Shown here piece after piece: positions 45,030-55,925 of a stretch of DNA of 64,000 nucleotides. This DNA is from Campylorhamphus procurvoides. Lineage: Eukaryota; Chordata; Aves; Passeriformes; Dendrocolaptidae. The notes beneath the pieces were generated by a model. It ran no database searches, was not told where the DNA came from, and was given only the letters and a program-made list of their open reading frames with translations. The stretch lies in contig WBMV01005054.1 in NCBI GenBank assembly GCA_013396655.1, positions 1,111,822-1,175,821 on the forward strand, given 5' to 3'. The position numbers and the translations under genes were made by a program. Every line of letters starts with the position of its first letter. The stretch's first letter is position 1.

Positions 45030-45110
45030 CCCTTGCTGGCTTTCTTGTTTGGGCCTTAAACAGTGCACCGTCTTTGTTCGGGATACAGGTGAATGACAAT
45101 CATGTGATTA
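45030..45110. promoter_or_regulatory. Candidate SOX10-proximal element with SOX and M-box-like sites
   Basis: Within 80 bp are CTTTGTT (SOX, reverse strand) near 45072-45078, ACAATCA, and TCATGTGA at 45100-45107, an M-box / MITF-TFE type E-box. It lies about 5 kb upstream of the SOX10 ATG. The sequence is compact and non-repetitive, ending at a CA repeat. Regulatory role is inferred from motif content only. Confidence 0.35.
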
Positions 45111-45134
45111 ACACACACTCACACACACACACAC
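45111..45134 (+). repeat. (CA)n microsatellite
   Basis: Short imperfect CA dinucleotide run interrupted by one CTC unit. Confidence 0.85.
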
Positions 45135-48100
45135 GCACATAAAAAGCTTTTTAAGAGCGTCCAGCTTGCTCCAGACCCGAAGACGGGAGAGGAAGCTCGG
45201 GCTAAGAGGAGCTGAGGCAGCAGCAATGGCCAGGATGGGGACGGCCACTGAGATGGATGAGCAGGCACCACCTCCTCTTTGCAAAATCCCCTTTCTATGG
45301 AGGTGGGCATGTGAGGCAATGAGGTGCAGGTGGGTTGTGGGTTGTGGGGGGGCAAGGTTTGGCATATGGAGGGGGGACGGGATCTTGTCCCTGCCTGGAA
45401 ACAGCACCAGGCAGGCTGGCATGGATTTGCACTGGCTGTATCCCCCTGTGATGCTATGGAGAGGACAGGGAATGACCATACCAACATTGTGCCAGGGAGG
45501 GGAGCCAGGTTTCCCACACCAAAGCCAAGGCCTTGACCTGCCCTTGCTCACAAGTGGGATTTGCATCTTTGCCAGTATGAAGCTTGCTGGTCCTGCCTGA
45601 TATGGCTGGAGGGAACGGCTTGGTGAGGAAGAGGAGGAAGGCAGCTGCCCTCCTGGAAAGCAGGATTGTTTCCCTTCCCATGAGGCAGAAGGAGAAAGGG
45701 AGAAGACCAGACAGTCCAGGTGGTCATAGCAGTGTTGCAGATGACAGGGAGAGTTTCACCATGTGTTGGAAGTCCTGCTGTCCCTGTCAGAAATTGTGCA
45801 TCCCACGTACTCAGGGAGGATTGCACGTCCCTTTTTGTGTGGAGTTGCCACTGGGCCCTATCACACCTCATCACCATGACTGTAAAATTGCTGGGAAGCT
45901 GGTTACTAAGTCCTTCAGGCAAGTGGAGGCTAGGGAGGGGATGGCCAGGTGACCATCTGGACTATCCCCAGGGAAAGTCATGAAAGAATTGTTACGCTTT
46001 TTATTTGACGATTGCCTAAGTGTGATGCCCTGAGAAAAAACTGGGAGGAGCAAAGGGGAAAAGCTTCTATAATTCTTGAAAAATCTAAGAGTCTGCAGAT
46101 GGTCTCACTCGTGAGACATCATGGGACATGACTGGTGACAGCCTGGGAGAGATCAGGACCAGGTCTTACCCTTTGCTGGAGCACGCAAGTCCAGCCCCGT
46201 CTCCACCACTTCCTCGTGCCCTTCTCTCCAAATTCCTTTCCCATACGATATCATGATTGTCCTCTCAGGTTCCCAGTGTGTGGGTTGGTTTCAAGGCCTT
46301 TCCATGAACAGGAGAAGAGGATCCTGGAAACCAATGTTTGTGTTACTCTCCTTGATTCTCTACCATCTCCAAAGAGCCCTTCAATTTGCCTTGTTCCACA
46401 GGCCTCCTCCCAACAGGAAGATGGGCACAGAAACCACTGCTGGGCTCTCATCTTGATCATCCCTCACTGTTTTTGGCTAAAGATTTCACTATTTCACTAT
46501 TGGTGATGCCTTTGAGCTTCTGGTCATGGGCATTGTTGAACTGGTTGCTCACAAGGCAGCCTGAGGATAAAGCAAGTGGTGTGGGTCACTCAGGAAGTGC
46601 AAAGAGCAGCCTGCAGCCTTACCTGGCTTTGGGCAGCAGCACACGGTGTCTGTGTGGTTACAGGACAATTACCTGCAGGGGGTGTGCAGTAGGTTTTGTC
46701 ATGGGGTATCAGGGGAAATGCAAAGCAGGCAAGCCAGTGTCCTATGCAGGGTAGCAAAAGGAATGTCTCAGTGGCTGACCTCCTCCAGGATTAATATTCC
46801 CCATGAGCAACAAGGTCTGGATGACGCTGATCAGTGCATGGCCCTGCAATCCCGTCATCCCTGGATGGGATGGGAGTCCTTGGAAAACTCTTTGGAGACT
46901 GGGTCTGGGGCATGGTTGCAGAGTCCCATCTGGCACCAGAGCAGGAAAAAACCTGTTCCCTCTCCAAGGCACGGTGAGGGCTGCCACAGGTGCAGGATAC
47001 CACACCACTGCTGCCATTGATGTGTCACCTTGATGCGGCCAAAGAGACTTTGCTGAGCAGCATTTTTTGATCTAAACCAGTGGATTATGGCACCAGTGGC
47101 TCCAGAGAGGAGGTATAGGGAAAATCTTGTGGAAAGTAAAGTGGAGAATCATCTCTAAGCATTGCAAAGACCCCAGGCAGCTCCTGGCCTGTCATCTTGG
47201 CCAGACCAGTGTTTCATGGGCATGGCAAGGACTTGTGATGGCTAAACAGGACAATTTTCTTGCATTGCTGGGGTCTGGGAAGATCAAAGAGGAATGAGGC
47301 GAGCATGTTTGTCTGCTACCTGCCTTGATAGGTGGCACAGAGCCTGCCTGGCTGTTAACCCCCTCGTCTCCTGCTGGAGAGGACAGGTGTACTTCCAAAA
47401 GACTAACACCAGAAAGCATACACTGGAGGGGTAGAGCTGCTGGAGAAAGACTGATTTTGCCTTTCTTTGGTAGAGTCTGGCATATCCAGCATTATGTAAT
47501 GGAGGGAGCTGGATGTTTTCGGTCTGCACAGCAGAGGAGAGATGCCAAGAGGGGAAAGGAAGGGAATTGTACAAGGCTGGGCAAAACAACCAGAAAAGGA
47601 GACCCTCCCAACAGGACCTGTGTTTGTAGCAGTGCTGAGTGACCCTGGTGGGCTCATTCAGTGGCAGTCAAGGTGACTCCGGAGTGATCTTCACCTCTGT
47701 TGGTCCTCTGGACACAGCAAGGCTTCTGGGGAGCCGGTGGAAGGGTTAAGTTGTGAAGGCTTCAGCCTGCTGCCTTGGCCCCTGTAATTCCTCCAGAGAG
47801 TAGGACTGGGAGAACAAGGAGCCCTTTCTGTTCACAGGAATTAATAGCAAAGAGTCATCTGGGGTGTCATTCAAGCCCTGATCAGCTCCCAGAGGAATGT
47901 GAGGGAGAGTGAACGAGGGAGCACGGCCTGAGGCCGAGGCACCAGAGCCAGGGTAAAAGCAGTGTGGCTGGTAAGCAGAGTTACTAGCAAGCATTTGGGC
48001 AGTGGGACCATCTTCCCCTTCACCACAGTCTCCATGTCCCTTCTGCCCTGTGCAGGGGCTCACCCTGACACCTATATTCAAAGAGATTCCGAATAGCTTC

Positions 48101-49139
48101 ACATAGCTCCGAAGCTTGTCTCTTGTTACCCATCCCTTCACCCCCAGGAAGGGTGAGATGTCCCATCCTGCCAGCACCAGAGCTTCCTCTTCACTGAGCC
48201 TGGAGGGATGTGCCAGGCACCAGCACAACCCCATTGCCCTCACAGTGGACGTGATCTCCAGCAGTTATCCTCTTTCCAGGGCTCATTCATTACCCCCAGC
48301 CTGTGATGACCATTTGGTTTGTCCTCCCAAGCAAGTTTGCCCATAGAGAGGGTCTCTAGGGAGCCCTCAAGAACAGCTGGGGATAGGGGGCTCAGGGAAC
48401 CATGAAGTTTGGTGCTGAAGCCTTTGCTGCTGTATTGTCTCATCCAAACTGACTTGGTCACTGCAATTTCAGGAGAAAAAGATCAGTCCAGGGACTTATC
48501 ATGCAACTGTTTCAGAGCATTGCTTCATGGCTACACAGGAAGGTTTGAAAGTGCTGCACAGTAACACTGCAGCATTGCCTGTAATGATAACCAGCTCTGG
48601 AGAGACAAGAAGAGACTTTGAGCACTTCTCTACTATCCTGAGGAGACCTTGGAGCGGTCCATCCTATGCCATGACCCCCTGCCTCTTCTCTGCCTGGCTG
48701 CATCACAGGCAGCCTATGTGACAACACATGGGATGACTCAAGACTCTGGTGATCCAGTGTGGTCAGCTCTACCATGTGGACTACAGCGCCTTCAGGGCAG
48801 CCCTTCGGGTCAGCCCCAGGTGTGTGCATGGCCACAGCATGGACTGTGACCTGAGCTCACAAGCCTGGCAGCAAGTGTACGCTGAGCAGACGGTGACCTG
48901 CGTGAAATGCAAACAGAGCCACACTGGTGTGCACCAGTTGCTTTTGCTGGACAAAACATATCACACCAAAGCCTCACCTCCCCCACACAGCAGGTTAGCG
49001 AATAACTAGTCTTAAGCACTAGCCCTGCACCTCAGCATCCTCCAAGAGATGCATGGTGCCACAGTGATGGACTCCTCCACCCCCACCCCATTCTCTGTAC
49101 CAATGCCACCACCATCACTGCCACAATGAGTGTGCCTTG

Positions 49140-49560
49140 TCATACAGGGGTTAATAAATGATGCAAGAAAGAAGCCCTTTAATGCATTATGACCTTTGGC
49201 CTTTCATAAATCACAGTGTTGGGCTGCAAACACACGGGGGGCACGAGGCGTTGGGGGGAGAGGATGGGAGGGGGTCCATGCAGCTGCGCCATGGAGTTGA
49301 CATTGTTCCCACCATCACTAAAGTGCAACAAATCCCTCTATTGTGTTCCTGGTTTATCTGGTTCCTCTTGTTTATTAGCAGAGGTTGTTTGGCGCTGGCT
49401 CCAGCCCTGGGCGGGTGGAAAGAGTGTTGGCACGCACCAGAGAAGGGGAGGGAGGGAGTGGGGGGGATTGGGACTGGAGGACGAGAGCAGTTCATCAATG
49501 GCTGTATTGTCCCATCTTTTTTGTTGCTCCTGTAATGATATGTTTGAAAAAAGGGGATTA
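49140..49560. promoter_or_regulatory. Candidate upstream SOX10 enhancer, SOX-site dense
   Basis: About 420 bp with several SOX-type words: ACATTGTT at 49300-49307, and AACAAAT at 49327-49333 facing CTATTGT at 49338-49344. GTATTGTCC and TTTTGTTG follow near 49503-49525. There is also a nuclear-receptor-like TGACCTTTGG at 49190, a CAGCTG E-box at 49281, and a GATA-like TTATCTGG near 49354. It sits about 8-9 kb upstream of the proposed SOX10 promoter. Mammalian SOX10 has several upstream enhancers carrying paired SoxE sites; equivalence to any of them is not shown. Confidence 0.4.
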
Positions 49561-49599
49561 AAAAAAAAAAAGAGGCGGGGGTGGGGGGAGACGAGAGAA

Positions 49600-52500
49600 G
49601 GAGAGAAAGACAAACGGCACAGAAGGACTTGGTAAGAATGGCCGGTCTGGGCCCACAGCGGATGCTGTTGCAGCTGGGGAGGATGGGTCGGGACAGAGCC
49701 GCGACGGGGCTGCTCTGTGCCTTTATGCTGCTTATTCAGGTCGGGAGTCGTGAGCCCCAGTGGCTCAGGCTGGGCCCACCCGTGCCAACTCTATTCATGG
49801 CCAGCTGGGACCACGTGCGCAAGGCAGAGAGGATGGGGCAGCAGGAGTGAGGACTTGGGGCCAGTGGGGAAGGGGGAGGAAGGTTAATCCTCACGTCCCT
49901 CAAGACTGAACCTGCCTTTGTACAGAAGAGGCAGTTGGGGGGCACAGCATCTTCTCAGTGCATTGTCAGTGTCCTTCATCCTGCTTGGTTATTGTCCCCC
50001 AACCTACCCACCCATTAGAGTAACAGGGCCACTTCCCAAATTAGCAGAGATTTTCATGTGTCCAGACCTTGCTTACACTTGCATTTTTACCCCTGCAGCT
50101 GCCTATGGACACATGCCCATGAAAAGCTCCACTAGTTTTCATGGGGCTCAGTGGGACAGTGCTCCCACGGATTCCTGGAAAGTGATTACCTTTTGGTTGC
50201 CACTCTGTCAAACGCTAGTTGACAGAACAAGCAAAATTGCCACAACTACAGGGGCTTTGCTCGTTGCTATCCATGAAGCTGAACAGACACAAGCATCTCT
50301 AAGAGGTGCACATCCAACTACAAACAGCCTTATTGAGATCAAAGTGAATTTTTTATTAATAAGAGTGAAATTCTGTCTGGGATGCTCAAGAGTATTTTCT
50401 AGTTCATTTCAGGCCACTACTTGCTGGGGTTTTTACCCCAATCACACTGTCTCTCCTCTAGAGGTGTCACACAGGGACACGCTGACCTGGGCATGCACAG
50501 GAGCTCTGTGGTGATATTTTACTTTTTATTTCAAATGGCATAAGTAAGAGATTGAAACATTCTGCTGAACTTGAAATATCAGGTTTTATTTTGTGGTTAT
50601 TAGGCTCTTGTGTCTGACCTCTCATCTTTCAACCTGGGTCAAGTTTTCAATGCAAAATGCTGGCTTGAAACAAAATGTCAGAAATTCACTTTGAAAATGT
50701 CCATTCACAGCATTTTGGCATTTAGAAAAGAATAATTCAAGAAGATTGCCTTGAAATGAAGTGTTTTGATATTTTAAAAATTTGTCTCCCACACTCATTT
50801 TCCAGTCAAAAGTGCTTGTTGAATTATGTCTGGATTTGCAACTGGTTTTATTCCCCTGAAATCCCATTTCTTGGTAAATTATTTACCAATAAATGTTTCC
50901 CTGGTACCAGTCATTCCCACTCTCAGTAGATGACACATTCTTGCCATCCTTGGGAGGTCTCAGGGTCCCCACAAAGTGCTGGAGTGTGCTTGGATTCTTG
51001 GCTTCCCTGGTCCCACCTTGGCACAAGTGACCTCAGAACTTGTCAGGCCTGCCATCAAGTCAGTGTCACCCACCCCATGAAGGTCAGGTGTGAAGCTCAG
51101 CACTGGCACAGCTGTAGCTTTGTGGCCTTAAGAATTGGAGGCTTAAGTTCATTTAATGTGGTCGTAGATGTTTGTGCAGCTGCAGCTCAGGGTGTTTCTA
51201 AAGGGACATGTGAGGAGCGGCAGAGATGTGAAGAGAGGAGGCAGACTCTCCCTCATCACAGGGATATATGGCAGTGCATGCTGAGGGACCCCTTTTTACA
51301 TGAGTGGAAAATGAAGTGTGTCAAAGCTAAGTAATATTGCTGACTTGATTAAAGCTAACATTTTTCATAGTCTCTTCTCCCATGTAAACATAAAATGAGA
51401 GAGTGAATTGGCCATAAAGAGTTATGCAAGGTAGTGATGACAGGAGGGTACAGCTGCCAGCAGCTTCCCAGTGCCTCATTTAAAGAGTGATTCAACTCCC
51501 CACCTCCTCCTCTGCCCATCATACCTATTCAACAGAAGTCTGATGACCTACCTGATGAAATTATCAAACCTGATTCTGGCTTCCCCCAGTTAGATCCATA
51601 TCCAGCAGGTACTTTCATACCCAGTGTCAACTAAAGCAACTTCCTGTAACCTCTGAAAAGAAAGAATGAATGGGCAAGATGCAAAGAATGGACAATTGTC
51701 CAAGCAATAGGACAAGAGGCAATGGTCAGAAACTGATGCTCAGGAAGTTCCACATGAATATGAGAAAGAACTTCTTTACTGCACAGGTGACTGCGCACAG
51801 GAAGAGGTTGCCAGTACAGTTTGTGAACTCTTCCTCACTGGAGAAATTTAAGAACCATCTGGATGCAATTCTGTGCTCTGGGATGACCTTGCTTGAGCAG
51901 GGAGGTTGGATCAGATGACCTCCTGTGGTTCCTTCCAACATGACCCATTCCATGATTCTGCGAAAAATTCTCAGCATCAGTCAGTATCACTACTTGTTCA
52001 GATAAAATGTTCAGGTCCACTTGCCCTTCCCTTCCTCCAGGCCAGTGAGGGGGGACTTCACAAGACTTCTGGATTACAAACACAAAGAGTTATAGTATTT
52101 TCATTGAAAAAATCTGGTTGTGTGATGAGTAGAACAGCAACCTGGAAACACAGTATAGCTTGCCTGTGCCAACTTCAACTGGTGGCAACATCAACACTTC
52201 ACCTGAGCTGGACAGTCACAGCAATGTACTGAAGACAAATCCCATCTAAGACTCATGGGCAGTCTAAGCTTTGCCTAACCTAAGGCTACCTCTCCATCCT
52301 ATCAGCCCTCATAGCAGGTGGCACTGGTGGCTTTGAAAGAGAAATTAGTGTTGGCCCAGAGTAGGTCATGGCACGTGACACAAAGGACAGGGCTGGATTT
52401 GTAGCAGGCAAGTGCACCCCTGGGTGTCCTCAAAGACAAAGTCTAACCTCAGCTGCTTTTCCTGTAGGCAGCACCTGGATCACACTGCAGGTGCCCCTAA

Positions 52501-53455
52501 GAGCATTCAGTGGGCAGTGATGAGCACCAGTCAGGTGCCTTAAGGCTGTGTCTGCAAAGCACTGTAGTTTGCAGCAGGGAGCACCTCTCCTTCCACATCA
52601 GCAAGTAATAGAAAAAAAATAAATTCTTATCATGTACACGAAGAGGATGTCTCATCCCAGGCCATGTGGGAGACACTCCTTGGACACTGAGCTCTCAGCT
52701 GTGCTCATGGTGGGCCTGACTGCTTTCAGGGGCATCCCCTGGGACAGGGACAGGACTGTGGATCTCACCATGAACTTCAGTCTGAGCAGTTGCCAAGAAA
52801 CTTACCACTAGGTTTTGCTTCCTGAACCCCAGGGAGGTTCAAGGAATCATTTGCCAGTGATGGTCTGGGAGTTTTTAAATGGGTATTAGCATTAAGATGG
52901 AAATTCCTTACAAACCCAGACCAATTTCCTAATCAAGAGGTACATTTGGGATGTTTAAAAACCTAAGTGCCACCTCTTGGGAAGAGAGGCCCTGCACCTC
53001 TGAGACAGTTGAACCCTGTGCACTTTGCTCAGAAGCAGGAGAGGAGTCATAGGCCCCTGGGACGCAGGACACGGTGACTGGAGGAGCATGGCACTGCTCG
53101 CTGAGCATCCCGGCCCAGATGGCATAGCTGAACCTGCTGGGTGGCAGGACTCCCCGGCACCACTGGCTGCACCAGTGCCTGCTCCCACGCTGTTCCCAGC
53201 ACAGCTGTCTTGTGTCCCCTCTTCTCTCTAGCCCCCAGGAGACAGCACTGTGTCCGTGGTCCCCTGGCCACCAACGTGGCCACTCTGTTAGGGGTCCCCT
53301 GGCTCACTGGTCAGCTCTGTTTGAATCGAGGCATGAGAATCTCTCCCTCATTCGCACAATCATCTTGCCTTGCCCCCACCACCCCCAACCATCAATATCC
53401 TCCTTCCCTGCCTCCCTCCTCCTTCCCACCGCCTCCCCCTTCTCTCCCTGGAACT
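49600..53455. other. Upstream flank, no gene seen, one CR1 fragment
   Basis: The only identifiable element in this 3.9 kb is a CR1 piece at 51695-51963. Open frames are short and unsupported by splice signals or homology. Confidence 0.5.
51695..51963 (+). mobile_element. Truncated CR1-type LINE, plus orientation
   Basis: Segments typical of CR1 3' ends appear in order: AATAGGACAAGAGGCAATGG, AGAAAGAACTTCTTTACTG, CTTGCTTGAGCAGGGAGGTT, GGATCAGATGACCTCCTGTG, and the tail CCATTCCATGATTCTGCG. It is 5'-truncated and diverged, so it is probably an old copy. Confidence 0.85.
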
Positions 53456-53640
53456 TCCCTGCAGCTGCAGAGCTGGCCAGACAATCGGGTGTTTTAGAGA
53501 AATACATTTTTGGGCTAATTTGCCATGCATAAGTGTTTCTCTTACCCTTTAAAGGCAGGAAACAAAGAGCACATTCTCTGGGAGCTCTGCCCTGTTGTGA
53601 GCAGCCCTGCAGCTGTACAGCACTGTGCTACCCGCTGCTC
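53456..53640. promoter_or_regulatory. Candidate conserved non-coding element
   Basis: Unlike its flanks, this part is free of simple sequence and carries SOX-like ACAAT and AACAAAG words, a homeodomain/octamer-like TAATTTGCCATGCATAA, and an AACAAAG-N4-CATTCTC arrangement reminiscent of a degenerate paired SOX site. Purely a visual call. Confidence 0.25.
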
Positions 53641-54069
53641 TCCTGCTCCACTCTCTGCTAGCTGTGCAAAGAGTTGGGGCTCTGCTTCTCCTCAGGATCA
53701 CAACATCTCCTACTCATCACTACACATTTCTTTCTGTTCTGTATTTTTTTTAAAGCAGAGCCAGAACAAGTGGGAAGGGAAGGGATTTGGCAGCAATGAC
53801 ACCTAGACTGACTTGCCAGATCCTCCAGGTAGAGTCTTCTATGTTGAGACATTGTTTATTTGGAAACAGTCTTGATTTTCCTTTATTTGGAGCTTAATAC
53901 TGTGTCCAAGAAAAGTGATTATTTTATCCCCTTGATAAGTAACACTGTGGCAACACACCATATTAGAATGCATGAAATTTTTTCCTGTCAAGGAAACCTA
54001 GTCAAAATATAAGTACTGTGAGAGGTTTTCAGGTCCTACTGTCTCACTTCAAACACTTGTATCCATCCC

Positions 54070-54213
54070 TTCCGATCCCTGGAACTGTTCAAGATCAGGC
54101 TAAGTGGGGCTTTGAGCTGCGTGGTCTACTGTGTGGCATCCCTGCCCAGGGCAGAGAGGTTGAAACTAGATGACTCTTAGTTTGCCTTCCAAACCAAACC
54201 ATTCTATGATTCC
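54070..54213 (+). mobile_element. Short CR1-type 3' fragment
   Basis: Reads CTGTTCAAGATCAGGCTAAG, then GCAGAGAGGTTGAAACTAGA, and ends CCATTCTATGATTCCTGG, a CR1-like tail of a different subfamily from the other two copies. Only about 145 bp remain. Confidence 0.75.
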
Positions 54214-54753
54214 TGGTTGGAAGGATTTTAATTTTTAAGGATAGGATGCTGAATGATGAACAGATTTGTCCTGGTGCATCAGATTGGGAAGAAGATGCAG
54301 ATGTACTGGCATGAATCACTCACAGGTTGTGGGATAAGGAGATAGCCTGGAGCAGCTGGACACTGAAGAACTAAAGATTTTTGTCAGCTTTTTGGGAATG
54401 CCATTTCAGCACTTGCTGAATGATATTTTTCCTATCCATGGAAAGCTGGTCCAGCAAACTGCTTCCCAAGTGGCATGGCAGGTTCTGGTATAAGCAAAAC
54501 AAAGCTTTTTAAACAGCCACAGTGAATTCACTTGCACAATTTCAGCAGCCCTGTATCCAGGCAAATTCTTTCCATCATCCCACTCCCATCTGCTGTAAAT
54601 ATTAACTCAGTCCAACCCAGTCCCATTTTGAGATCCAAATTCGCCAGTCTAAGGCAGTGAACCCAGTCAAATCTAGCCCATACAGAACACATCCATGGCC
54701 TTGCACCCCACTGTTTTGCCTCCAGAAGATCCTCTTGACTAGATAGAGAAAAA

Positions 54754-54836
54754 GGAGAGGAGAGGAGAGGAGAGGAGAGGAGAGGAGAGGAGAGGAGAGG
54801 ACAGGAGGAGAGGAGAGGAGAGGAGAGGAGAGGAGA
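54754..54836 (+). repeat. (GGAGA)n purine pentanucleotide array
   Basis: About 16 units of AGGAG-type pentamer, interrupted once at 54801-54810 (ACAGGAGGAG). All-purine on the plus strand. A frame on the minus strand reads repeated SSPLL and is a repeat artefact. Confidence 0.95.
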
Positions 54837-54839
54837 AAA

Positions 54840-55790
54840 CTGCAGCCAGCAGAAGTGTACTTGGGAGAACATGTAACACAGAAAAAGGTAAAGTTATTAT
54901 GGGCTGTGGACTAAGATCCTGAGCTTCTAAGACAGGAAAAGTCAGCTTTGAGGAAATGATAACTAGGAAATTGTACGGTGTAAAAAGGTGTAATCAACAA
55001 CATCACCCAAGTGCTGGACAGTGAGATGGGTTGAGCCTCACCTGGCACAGCCCAAAAACTCCCTCAGTTCCTTCCTGACTCTATGAGCTCTTTGCACTCA
55101 GCAAGGTTGGTAGCCATATGCACCTAAGACCTCAGTTACAACAGGAGGCTGTGAATGGAGCCAAGGCTCAAAGATGTGCATTAATTGACAGTGTACTAGC
55201 ACTTGTTCTACACAGAACACCACCTGCTTTTAGCTCAGCTGAAGTCTCAATGCTCTGAGACTCCTGCCTTGCTGTGGTACTGTGAACGAGTTATATGAGG
55301 CAGCAGTGAAGAATTTCAAGATTGTTAGTTTTCAAACCTCATTTCAAACTCCACAACTCTCTCTTCTGACCTTACAGTAACTCCTGTAAGTGCCAATCAG
55401 TTATTAAAACTGTAGTGCCAAGAAAAAGACAGTTTTTGCCAGACTCACACCTGCAATAATGAAAATCCCATTGAGCAATGGGTTTAATCATATTTAGCAT
55501 CACCTCAGGGTAAATGTCCTCCAATCTCTTTAGGAGACTGAATTTGAACATTTTCCTGGCAGGGCTGCAGAGGGCATTACACAGCACAGGTGGTCTAAGT
55601 AGCACAGGCAGGTTGGACGCCAAAACCAAGAGCTAACACAAACGCCCCAAAGCCCTGGATGAGGTTAGTGGGAGCAAAATTCAGCTCCAGCCTTTGTGGT
55701 TACCATCTCAGTAAAACAGAGAGAGAGACAGAAAGAAAAGAGACGGAGAAGGTCAGGGAGTGGGGGAGGGCTGGGAGCCTGCAGATTTCT
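54840..55790. other. Upstream flank, nothing recognised
   Basis: Unique sequence without a supported exon, repeat or RNA gene. Confidence 0.5.
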
Positions 55791-55794
55791 GTTG

Positions 55795-55925
55795 CCACAT
55801 GATTTTCTTGGCTGTTTTCAAACTGCTGCTCTAACAGACACACACGAGTCCCATGTGATCGCTTATTTACGAAAGCACAGTTGTAAAGCTGTGTGCATCT
55901 CACATCCGCTCAGCAGCCCACCTGA
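55795..55925. promoter_or_regulatory. Candidate conserved non-coding element
   Basis: The stretch contains CCCATGTGATCG (E-box CATGTG), GCTTATTTACGAAAGC and CAGTTGTAAAGC, with low simple-sequence content between ordinary flanks. Visual impression of constraint only. Confidence 0.22.

Larger units (their letters stand above)
44444..49139. other. Upstream SOX10 flank, no supported gene
   Basis: This 4.7 kb holds a (CA)n run near 45111-45134, a candidate regulatory element beside it (45030-45110), and an unexplained open frame at 48749-49009 that cannot be tied to a family. The remainder shows no exon structure, RNA gene or recognisable transposon. Confidence 0.5.

Noticed and set aside
45108..45600. 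Overlapping 130-150 aa frames on both strands
   Set aside because: Begin in or beside a CA repeat, no homology, no exon structure; probably chance in GC-rich DNA.
54754..54836. CRISPR-like or satellite array
   Set aside because: Pure short tandem pentamers without spacers in a vertebrate genome; simple microsatellite.
54528..54872. Minus-strand frame with repeated SSPLLSSPLL
   Set aside because: Translation of the GGAGA array, not a protein.
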